From assembly GCA_018262875.1 (NCBI GenBank), contig JADFDL010000006.1:1-21248 (forward strand): a stretch of DNA of 21,248 bases, written 5' to 3'. This DNA comes from Rhodocyclaceae bacterium (lineage in GTDB: Bacteria; Pseudomonadota; Gammaproteobacteria; Burkholderiales; Rhodocyclaceae). Position numbers and translations under genes: made by a program. Positions 8,361 through 14,483 of the stretch are shown one piece after another. The notes under the pieces were generated by a model that ran no database searches, was not told where the DNA came from, and saw only the letters and a list, made by a program, of their open reading frames with translations. Every line of letters begins with the position of its first letter. The first letter of the stretch is position 1.

Positions 8361-8887
8361 GATTCCTTCTCCGCCAGGCCGATCAGCACCGCCGTCGTGC
8401 AATGGAACATGGTGCTGCTGGTGTTGGCCATGCACCAGTTGACGTCGTTGTGCAGCCCCATGCGGTAGCCGGGACGGTCGCCGAGATTGGTGTTGCACAG
8501 GCAGCGGCCGCAGGCCGTCTTGCCGCAGCAGTCGTTGTAGCTGATGAGGTAGTCCTTGCCGTCCTGCGGATTGCGGCAGGTGCCGATCCAGGCGACCTTG
8601 GAGACTTCCGTTCCCGGCGGGCAGGTCGACAAGCTGCCGCCGCAGCAGGAGCAGAGGAAGCCGTCCACCGCGCAGTAACGCCAGTAGTCGCAGTCATGCA
8701 CGCCCGGCTCCTTCTTCTTGCCGCCCGATCCCGCGGCGGCGCGGGCGATGCGATCGAAAGGCAGCACCGGCAGGGTGAAGGCGGCGCCGACCAGCAAGCG
8801 GCCGATGCCCACCAGCGCGCTGCGGCGCGACACGCGCTGTGCCGCGCGGCGGCTCGATCGTTCGAAGAAATCGTCAAGCCATTTCAT
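8357..8887 (-). CDS. aauA: Aromatic amine dehydrogenase small (TTQ) subunit
   Basis: This is the catalytic light chain (176 residues) of a periplasmic quinoprotein that oxidatively deaminates primary amines. It has 14 cysteines, among them FLCSCCGG, DCC and CGRCLC. The pair Trp100 (VAWIGTC) and Trp151 (VNWCMAN) is 51 residues apart, the spacing of the two Trp residues that form tryptophan tryptophylquinone. Asp119 (YNDCC) matches the catalytic base, and Thr164 (HCTT) the active-site Thr. From memory of both families, the CSCCGG, GKTACGRC and LHNDVNWCMAN segments match aromatic amine dehydrogenase better than methylamine dehydrogenase. The long leader contains SRRSAL (20-25), a twin-arginine-type signal. 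The ATG overlaps the aauD stop by 4 bp. The substrate (e.g. phenylethylamine or tyramine) is inferred. Confidence 0.93.
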   Translation of the reverse strand: MKWLDDFFERSSRRAAQRVSRRSALVGIGRLLVGAAFTLPVLPFDRIARAAAGSGGKKKEPGVHDCDYWRYCAVDGFLCSCCGGSLSTCPPGTEVSKVAWIGTCRNPQDGKDYLISYNDCCGKTACGRCLCNTNLGDRPGYRMGLHNDVNWCMANTSSTMFHCTTAVLIGLAEKES

Positions 8888-9492
8888 GTTCCGCTTCCCT
8901 GTCCAGCCTGGCCGGTGACGAATTCCTGCACCGAGGCCACGTTCATCTCCTTGGCGGTGAACAGGCTTTCCAGTTGCTCCCGCGAATTCACCAGGCCTTT
9001 GGCGCGCACGCGTCCGGCCTCGTCGAGCAGCACCGCGTAGGGCAGCTTGCCCACCCGGAGAGCCATGCCCAATTCGGCCGACAGAACATAGGAAAAGTCA
9101 GTCAGCGCAGCACGGCGGTAAAAGGCCCTGTGCTCCTCGGGCTCGCCGTCGCTCGCCAGCACGATGCGCAACCAGCCGGCTTCGGCGGCGGCGATGGATT
9201 TCAGGATGGGAAGCAGTTTCTTGCACACCGGACAGGTGGGCGAGAGAAAGAACAGCAACTGGCTGTGGCTTCCGGCGGCGCCGACGGCTACGGCGCCGCC
9301 GCCCAGCGCCGGCAGATCAAGGCGCGGCGCCGCTTCGCCGACGGCGGGCCCGGAGTCGATCATCAGGGCGCCCATCGGCGCCACGCGTTCGTAAAGAATG
9401 CCGACCTGGCGCGCCAGGGCGAAGACTGCCACCAGCAGGGCGAGGACGACGGCCCAGAGGATGGCATTGGAAATGGCGAGTGCGTCGATCAT
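8884..9492 (-). CDS. aauD: AauD/MauD thioredoxin-like maturation protein
   Basis: The protein has 202 residues with an N-terminal membrane anchor (about 9-28), a linker, and a thioredoxin/AhpC-like domain whose redox motif is CPVC at 87-90 within SPTCPVCKKLLP. The homologous MauD proteins are needed to make disulfide bonds in, or to stabilise, the cysteine-rich small subunit in the periplasm. The neighbouring aauA product, with 14 cysteines, is the obvious client. The ATG at 9492 follows the aauE stop by 5 bp with AGAGG just upstream, and its own stop overlaps the aauA start as ATGA. An open reading frame continues far upstream in the same frame across aauE and aauB, but only this start gives the membrane anchor and the family length. 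Confidence 0.92.
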   Translation of the reverse strand: MIDALAISNAILWAVVLALLVAVFALARQVGILYERVAPMGALMIDSGPAVGEAAPRLDLPALGGGAVAVGAAGSHSQLLFFLSPTCPVCKKLLPILKSIAAAEAGWLRIVLASDGEPEEHRAFYRRAALTDFSYVLSAELGMALRVGKLPYAVLLDEAGRVRAKGLVNSREQLESLFTAKEMNVASVQEFVTGQAGQGSGT

Positions 9493-9497
9493 TCGGT

Positions 9498-10037
9498 TCA
9501 GCCTCTCAGTTTCAGCAGGCGCGGCCGGTTGGCCATGAGCTGGTTGGCGGCGGCATACAGTCCATACAGCGCCAGCGTTCCCGCGACCACCGTCAGGCCG
9601 TCGAGCCAGACCAGCTCGCGCGGCGCTTCCGCGGCCCGCGACAGCGCTGCGGCGAGGCACAGCATCCCGTTGCGCAGGACCAGCCCCCAGGAAAGATGCT
9701 GGCCGCCCTCCGGTCCGCCGCAGCCACAGTCGATGGCCCGGCGTCCGCGCAGCAGATTGACAGCAACCGCCAGCGTCACCGCGGCCAGCACGGCCAGCGC
9801 CAGCGCGGCGCCCAGCGCCCGTGTCGCCAGGGGCAGGAGCAGCAGGCCGGCGCCGGCTTCCGCCAGCAGCAGCGCCCAGGCGGCGGGCGGCGCCCAGGCT
9901 GCCGGCAGCAGCCGGTATTGCTCGACCGCCATGGCGAATCCGTCCATGTCGCGCAGCTTCTGCCAGGCGCCGCCCAGAAACACGATCGCCAGCAGCGCGG
10001 CGAACATGTGCGGCAAGGTCGGATCGAGCGCGTTCAC
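9498..10037 (-). CDS. aauE: AauE/MauE integral membrane protein
   Basis: The protein has 179 residues with about five transmembrane helices (roughly 8-25, 47-70, 74-95, 117-134 and 145-164). A conserved Cys-Gly-Cys-Gly-Gly turn (residues 104-108) lies in the loop after the third helix. This is the MauE/DoxX-like pattern found in every TTQ amine dehydrogenase operon. MauE works with MauD in the export or disulfide processing of the small subunit, and the CGC pair may relay electrons across the membrane as DsbD/CcdA do. The GTG start directly follows the aauB stop with no spacing (TGAGTG). An in-frame ATG at 10007 would shorten the first helix. Family assignment is firm; the detailed mechanism is not established. 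Confidence 0.9.
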   Translation of the reverse strand: MNALDPTLPHMFAALLAIVFLGGAWQKLRDMDGFAMAVEQYRLLPAAWAPPAAWALLLAEAGAGLLLLPLATRALGAALALAVLAAVTLAVAVNLLRGRRAIDCGCGGPEGGQHLSWGLVLRNGMLCLAAALSRAAEAPRELVWLDGLTVVAGTLALYGLYAAANQLMANRPRLLKLRG

Positions 10038-11183
10038 TCAGTGCAGCTCCATCAGCGTGGCGGCCTCGCCGATCTGTTCCATGCGCTTCAGAAAGCGCGG
10101 CTTCACGCCGGCATCGAACACCGCCAGGCCCATCTTCACGCCGTCGATGGCAAACAGTTTCGGCTGGTCGGTCTGGCTCACCGCGAGGGCGATGGCGTTG
10201 TGCCCGGGCAAACGCGCCAGGCGCTTCTTTTTCTCGATGTCGAAGACCCAGATTTCCTGCGCCGGATTCTTGTGCGTGCCCTCGGCGCCGCCCGAATGCA
10301 TGGCGACGAACAGGCGGCCGCTCTTGCGATGGACGGCGACAAGCTGGTAGCCGCCCGGACGCCAGCCCTTGCGCGCCTCCGCCGCCGTGGCCAGCGGCCA
10401 CGGCGCGTCCACCATCGGCTTGTCGCCGGAGAGGTCGGCGGCGTACACCTGGCCCTTGTAGGAGACGAAATAGTGCCGGTCGCCGATATTGTCGCTCTGG
10501 ACGAAGACCGGATCCTCGTCGGGATGGAAGAAGCGGGCGCTGCGCGTGCGCGACTTCAGGCCGCCGTTGTCATCGAGGACGATGCTTTGCATCGTGCCGT
10601 CGCCGCACAGCGTGGCGAAGCGGTTGCCGGCGCTTTGCGAAGGAATGACGATCCAGCAGCCGGGGGTGGCGATCTCGGCCGCGAACTTGCGCGCCTTGAG
10701 GTCGACCACCGTCACCGAGGAGGCGGGGGTGGCGTTCTGCACGTACAGCCAGCGGCCGTCGGCGGAGGGCCGGATCAGGCCCTTGTAGGGCAGGGCCTGG
10801 GCGTGGCGCGCCGGGATCGCGATCTCGCCCCGGTGCTCGAGCGTCTGCGTATCGTGGATATCCACCACTTCGGTGCGCTCACCGCGCGACAGGCGCGAAT
10901 AATAAGTGGTGGCGACGTAGAGTTCCTTGCGGTCGAGCGAAAGCGTGGCGTTGCCGGCGTAACCGGTGGAAATCATGCCGAGGTAGTTCAGGCCGTCGCC
11001 ATCGATGACATGCAGCCGCCCGTCCACGATGTGGTTGATGGAGATGTCGGAAACGTAGAGTCGATGCGGCGACGCCTCCGGCAGCCGGGCCACCGTCAGG
11101 GTTTCGTAGCGGGGCTGGGCCATGGCGATGCACGCCGTGCAGGCAGCGGACACGAATACGGCCACGCGGATGAAACGCGACAA
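10038..11183 (-). CDS. aauB: Aromatic amine dehydrogenase large subunit
   Basis: This is the heavy chain, a seven-bladed beta-propeller that pairs with the TTQ subunit as a periplasmic heterotetramer. With the start chosen it has 381 residues: a signal peptide ending near AMA (20-22), then propeller segments such as RLHVID (56-61), TTYYSRLSRGERTEVVDIHD (92-111), GCW (175-177), CGDG (193-196), FVSYKGQVYAADLSGD (239-254) and GTHKNPAQEIWVFD (302-315). Cys176 and Cys193 match a conserved disulfide pair. These segments resemble the A. faecalis aromatic enzyme as I recall it. The TTG at 11183 is preferred because AAGGAGG precedes it by about nine bases and the signal peptide follows. An ATG at 11237 would add 18 residues but lacks such a site. 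Confidence 0.9.
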   Translation of the reverse strand: MSRFIRVAVFVSAACTACIAMAQPRYETLTVARLPEASPHRLYVSDISINHIVDGRLHVIDGDGLNYLGMISTGYAGNATLSLDRKELYVATTYYSRLSRGERTEVVDIHDTQTLEHRGEIAIPARHAQALPYKGLIRPSADGRWLYVQNATPASSVTVVDLKARKFAAEIATPGCWIVIPSQSAGNRFATLCGDGTMQSIVLDDNGGLKSRTRSARFFHPDEDPVFVQSDNIGDRHYFVSYKGQVYAADLSGDKPMVDAPWPLATAAEARKGWRPGGYQLVAVHRKSGRLFVAMHSGGAEGTHKNPAQEIWVFDIEKKKRLARLPGHNAIALAVSQTDQPKLFAIDGVKMGLAVFDAGVKPRFLKRMEQIGEAATLMELH

Positions 11184-11408
11184 AAGTTTTCTCCTCCTTG
11201 TTGCGCCGCAATAATTTTCTTCTTGAAACAGCGGCATGCAGTGAGGCCGGATTCTAGGCAGGGATGCCAGCGGCCCGTTAGCCCAAATCGGCAAGCAGAG
11301 AAAAAAGATCGCCGTTTGTTGCCGCGCCGCCACAAACGGCGCTTGCATTCGGGCCCCCATTCGGTTTTACTGCCCTCTCACCCCCAACCGGTCTGCACCC
11401 AGCACGGC
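11184..11408. promoter_or_regulatory. Divergent promoter region between aauB and the AraC-type regulator
   Basis: This 225-bp non-coding segment separates the amine operon (minus) from its probable regulator (plus). On the minus strand, TAGAAT at 11251-11256 is a good -10 candidate (5 of 6 to TATAAT) with no recognisable -35 box, which fits an activator-dependent promoter. It would place transcription start near 11244 and give a leader of about 60 nt. On the plus strand only a weak pair (TTGCAT at 11343-11348, TTTTAC at 11365-11370) is visible. The regulator's ATG lacks a clear ribosome binding site. A strong inverted repeat is listed separately. Confidence 0.6.
11310..11341. promoter_or_regulatory. 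Inverted repeat, candidate operator for the amine operon
   Basis: Two perfect 10-bp arms, CGCCGTTTGT (11310-11319) and ACAAACGGCG (11332-11341), flank a 12-bp spacer. The arm centres are 22 bp apart, about two helical turns, as expected for a dimeric regulator bound to one face. The centre lies about 80 bp upstream of the inferred aauB start site, a usual distance for an upstream activator. The AraC-type protein encoded next to it is the natural candidate binder, though AraC proteins often bind direct rather than inverted repeats. It could instead form a hairpin in the regulator's mRNA. Confidence 0.55.
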
Positions 11409-12440
11409 ATGGAGACGACGCCTTCAAATTCTCCCGATTCGCACGATGCGACAGATGCGCTCGACGAGCAGGCGCTCTACTCGCTGGTGCGCCGCGAGAC
11501 GCGCGACGCCGACGAGCAGGCCGCCTGCCTGCGCGACTGGGATCAGGTGTACGAACAGCTCTCGCCGGGACAGTTCGAGGGGCGCTTCATGGAAATCCGC
11601 TTTCGCGGCATCCAGCTGTTTCGCGAGGTCACCAACCAGTCGGTGCATGAAGAAGGGCTGATGCGCGCCGGCGAGCGCGTGCTCGGCGTGCCGGTGGCGA
11701 TGCAGGGCCAGGGCTATTTCTGCGGCCGGCCGATCACCCCGGATGCCATCATGACCATGCGCGGCGGCGAAGCGCTCGAATTCAGCGCGCCCGAGCACTT
11801 CGACATCGTTGCCGTTTCCTTTCCGGTCGATGCGCTGACCCGCTATGCCCGGGATATCGAGCACCGGGAAATCGAAGCGGAGCTGCAGAATGTCGCGGTG
11901 CTCCAGGCCACCAAAACGGCGGTCGACGAATTCCGCGGCTTTCTGCTCACCGCGCTGGAGTCGGTCTCGCGCACGCCGGCCATGCTGCAGTTCGCCGCGA
12001 TGCAGAAAGGGCTGGAGCACGCGCTCCTCTCCAGCGTGGTGAAGGCCGTCGGCCTCGTCGAAGACGGCCGCGTACCGGACACGCCGACCGCGCGCCACGC
12101 CCTCGTCTCGCGCGCGCAGGACTACATGCGCGGGCATGTCGACGAACCGCTCACGGTGGAAGACCTCTGCCGCGAGCTGGCGGTGAGCCGGCGCACGCTG
12201 CAATACAGCTTCCAGGAAGTGCTGCAGATCAATCCGGTCAGCTACCTGCGCGCCATGCGCCTGAACGGCGTGCGCCGCTCGCTCAAGGCCGCCGATCCGG
12301 CGCGGCAGTCGGTGCAAGACATCGCCGCGCGCTGGGGCTTCTGGCATCTCTCCCACTTCGCCAACGACTACCGCCGCATGTTCGGCGAACTGCCCTCGGA
12401 AACCCTGCGCGGATCGGCGCACCCGGCGCGGCTGGTTTAG
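11409..12440 (+). CDS. AraC-family transcriptional regulator, EutR-like
   Basis: The protein has 343 residues. The C-terminal part (about 230-335) is an AraC-type double helix-turn-helix. The first HTH is around LTVEDLCRELAVSRRTLQYSF (248-268). The second is around VQDIAARWGFWHLSHFANDY (302-321), with the family tail YRRMFGELPSETL. The N-terminal 200 residues (QLSPGQFEGRF, IQLFREVTNQSVHEEG) resemble the sensory half of EutR-like regulators of ethanolamine catabolism, which fits amine sensing. It is transcribed divergently from aauB, so it is the likely activator of the amine dehydrogenase operon. The ATG is used because METTPSN starts just before the conserved part; upstream sequence in frame looks non-coding. 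Its end is 12 bp from the convergent HAD gene. Confidence 0.9.
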   Translation: METTPSNSPDSHDATDALDEQALYSLVRRETRDADEQAACLRDWDQVYEQLSPGQFEGRFMEIRFRGIQLFREVTNQSVHEEGLMRAGERVLGVPVAMQGQGYFCGRPITPDAIMTMRGGEALEFSAPEHFDIVAVSFPVDALTRYARDIEHREIEAELQNVAVLQATKTAVDEFRGFLLTALESVSRTPAMLQFAAMQKGLEHALLSSVVKAVGLVEDGRVPDTPTARHALVSRAQDYMRGHVDEPLTVEDLCRELAVSRRTLQYSFQEVLQINPVSYLRAMRLNGVRRSLKAADPARQSVQDIAARWGFWHLSHFANDYRRMFGELPSETLRGSAHPARLV

Positions 12441-12452
12441 CTCGAAAGTCAG

Positions 12453-13124
12453 TCACGGCGACACGGCGAGCAGGTCGAGCGCCTGGCGGAACGATTCGGC
12501 CGGATGCGCGATATCGAACCACACCGCGCGCATGCCGGCCTGCGCCGCCCCCTCCACATTCGGCCGCTGGTCGTCGACGAACACGCAGGCGGCCGGCGCC
12601 AGGCCGAGCGCTTCGATGCAGAGGGCGTAGGCGCGCGGGTCGGGCTTGAGGATGCCGGTATAGGTGGCGTCCACGATGCAGTCGGCCTGGCGCAGCACGG
12701 CCACGCGGCTGCGCAGTTCGCGGCCGTAGAACAGATCCAGTTCGTTGGAAAGAATGGCGATGCGGCAGCCGGCGGCCTTGGCCGCCTCGATGGCGGCGAC
12801 CGCCTCGGGGCGGATCACCGCGTCGGGGTCGGCGCCGCGGGCGCGCACGACGAAAGTCTCCATGCGATCCCAGTCCTCGCCCAGCAGGGCGCCCACTTCG
12901 CGCGTGCGCGCCAGCCAGTAGTCGCGTTCGCTGAGGCGCCCCGCCTCCATGTCGCGCCAGAGCGGGTCGCTCCCGGCATCGAAGGGGCCGCGCCACTTGA
13001 GCGTACCGGGCGCCAGCCCCAGCGCCGCCTCGGTGATGGCGTGCGTCTCGAACAGCGTGCGGGTGACAACGCCGCCGAAATCGAGCACCAGCGCCTGCTG
13101 TCGGGCCTCCCGCAAACCGCTCAT
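12453..13124 (-). CDS. HAD-superfamily protein with atypical motif I
   Basis: The protein has 223 residues with a HAD fold. Motif I is LVLDFGGVV (nucleophile Asp15), motif II is ILSNE (Ser126), motif III is Lys160 in LKPDPRAY, and motif IV is VFVDDQRPNVEGA (Asp184, Asp185). The residue two after the nucleophile is Gly17. Most HAD phosphatases have Asp there as general acid/base, so this may not be an ordinary phosphatase. DFGGV-type motifs occur in subfamily IA proteins, some annotated as epoxide-hydrolase or haloacid-dehalogenase-like. The ATG overlaps the stop of the Tm-1-like gene by 4 bp (ATGA), so the two are coupled. Substrate unknown. Confidence 0.87.
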   Translation of the reverse strand: MSGLREARQQALVLDFGGVVTRTLFETHAITEAALGLAPGTLKWRGPFDAGSDPLWRDMEAGRLSERDYWLARTREVGALLGEDWDRMETFVVRARGADPDAVIRPEAVAAIEAAKAAGCRIAILSNELDLFYGRELRSRVAVLRQADCIVDATYTGILKPDPRAYALCIEALGLAPAACVFVDDQRPNVEGAAQAGMRAVWFDIAHPAESFRQALDLLAVSP

Positions 13125-14374
13125 GCCGCGCGCCGGGCGGTGGCGATGCGGCCGTCGGCCACCCAGCGGTCGAAGACGGCCAGCGCGGCATCGGAAAAGG
13201 CGGCGTCGTTGATGTGCGCATCGACTTCGACGAACTCCACCGGCGCCCAGGATTCGTCGCACAGGGCGGCGACGAAGTCGGCCAGGCCGGCGGCGTCGTG
13301 CAGCGGCTGGCCTGCGCGATCCCACTCCTCGATGCCGCGCCGCGGCAGCAGGAGACAGGCCGGGCCCGTTGCCGCGCGCAGGCGGCGGGCGATCTCGGCG
13401 GCAATCTCGCGCCGCTCGGCCGTATCGCAAATACCGGACGCGATCAGGCGATTGTGCGCATGGCTTTGGCGCGCCGTGAAACGCGCGGGCGGCGCGCACC
13501 AGGCCGGAAAATCCACCATGTCGGTGGCGCCCGGGGCGACGATCTGCGGCACGCCGGCCAGGCCGGCGCCCTGCAACCGCGAGGCGCCGGCGGTGACGCA
13601 GGAGCCGCCGAGATGATTGGCCAACTCCTGCAGGCTGAAGTCGAACACCGCGGCAAAGCGGCCCTGTTCGGCCAGCAGCTCGAAGGCGCGCCCGCCCATG
13701 CCGGTGGTGTGGAACACGGCGACTTCATAGCCGCGCGCCTCCAGCGCCGGCTTCAGCCGCTTCATGTAGGAGAGCACGCTGGAACCGAGCGAAGTGATGC
13801 CGACGATCGGGCGGTCGAAGCGCGGCGGTTGCGCCAGGCGACAGGCGCCGAGCACGGCGCCGGCGGCCTGCGCCAGCGAGGAACGACACAGGTCGTTGAG
13901 GCCGTAGAGGCCACCCGACCAAAGCAGCATGATGAGGTCGGGCGGAATCCGCTCGGGCGGCAAGAGGTGCGAGAAGGCGATGGTGGACAACACCGCCTTG
14001 GGCATGCCCACCGGCAGCGCCGCGGCGACGTCGAGCGCGAGATCCGTGCCCATGGTGCCGCCCAGTGCGAGCAGGCCGTCGATGCGTCCGGCGGCGTGCA
14101 GCTCGCGGGCGAGGCGCGAGGCGCCGCGCGCCATGCCGGCCATGGCGGCGTTCTCGTCGCCGGGCGCCGCCAGCGCCGCCGTGGTGGTGCCGGCGGCGGC
14201 GGCGACCTCGGCGTTGGCGATCTCGGGTTTGAACGGCGCGCCATCGAGCACGCCGACGTCCATCACCAGCACTTCGCCGCCGCCGGCCTCGATGCGCCCG
14301 CGCAGAAACAGCAGTTCGTCCGACTTGGTATCGGCGGTGCCGATGAGCAGGATGCGCGGCGGGCGGTGACTCAT
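13121..14374 (-). CDS. Tm-1-like ATP-binding domain protein (UPF0261)
   Basis: The 417-residue protein has the features of the UPF0261/Tm-1-like family, near its usual length. A nucleotide-binding-like start ILLIGTADTKSDE spans residues 8-20, and a Gly-rich LALGGTMGTD-type segment lies near 100-115. GITSLGSSV and FHTTGMGGRAFE follow in the second half, then IVAPGATDMVDFP. The family is named after the N-terminal domain of the tomato Tm-1 antiviral protein. Bacterial members have no firm enzymatic role. The ATG at 14374 follows a GGGGGA-type site. The gene lies downstream of the aminotransferase with a 109-bp gap and is coupled to the HAD gene. A role in metabolising a product of the aminotransferase pathway is only a guess. 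Confidence 0.88.
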   Translation of the reverse strand: MSHRPPRILLIGTADTKSDELLFLRGRIEAGGGEVLVMDVGVLDGAPFKPEIANAEVAAAAGTTTAALAAPGDENAAMAGMARGASRLARELHAAGRIDGLLALGGTMGTDLALDVAAALPVGMPKAVLSTIAFSHLLPPERIPPDLIMLLWSGGLYGLNDLCRSSLAQAAGAVLGACRLAQPPRFDRPIVGITSLGSSVLSYMKRLKPALEARGYEVAVFHTTGMGGRAFELLAEQGRFAAVFDFSLQELANHLGGSCVTAGASRLQGAGLAGVPQIVAPGATDMVDFPAWCAPPARFTARQSHAHNRLIASGICDTAERREIAAEIARRLRAATGPACLLLPRRGIEEWDRAGQPLHDAAGLADFVAALCDESWAPVEFVEVDAHINDAAFSDAALAVFDRWVADGRIATARRAA

Positions 14375-14483
14375 GCCATTCCCCCAGCCCCCTTCCCGGG
14401 GAAGGGGGTGACGGTCGTTCGCAGGCTGTGCCCGCTCCATGTCGTTGACTGCGCCGCCCTCGGGGCGGCCCGGCGAGCGGCGC
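14375..14483 (-). other. 109-bp gap with two GC-rich hairpins
   Basis: Two inverted repeats separate the aminotransferase gene from the Tm-1-like gene. One has 7-bp arms GCCGCCC (14453-14459) and GGGCGGC (14463-14469), about 15 bp after the aminotransferase stop. The other has 9-bp arms CCCCCTTCC (14388-14396) and GGAAGGGGG (14400-14408), ending some 13 bases before the next ATG. Neither is followed by a T-run on the minus strand. The first could act as a weak or factor-assisted terminator; the second could affect translation of the Tm-1-like gene or be a dispersed REP-like element. No promoter is evident. Confidence 0.55.

Noticed and set aside
8887..10401. Extension of aauD into a 505-residue protein
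   Set aside because: The extra N-terminal part is an Arg/Ala/Gly-rich shadow of aauE and aauB. The start at 9492 gives the membrane anchor and the normal MauD length.
8357..11183. Assignment as methylamine dehydrogenase (mauBEDA)
   Set aside because: The small subunit has 14 cysteines and CSCCGG, GKTACGRC and LHNDVNWCMAN segments that match aromatic amine dehydrogenase as I recall it. There is also no amicyanin or mauG nearby. A database comparison would settle this.
11240..11270. Possible sigma-54 promoter (TGGCATCCCTGCC) upstream of aauB
   Set aside because: The GG and GC dinucleotides are only seven bases apart instead of ten, so it does not fit the -24/-12 pattern.
9480..11408. Very long plus-strand open frame leading into the AraC-type regulator
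   Set aside because: It lies antisense to aauE and aauB and has the Arg/Gln/Gly/Ala-rich composition of a shadow frame in GC-rich DNA. AraC-family similarity begins only after 11409.
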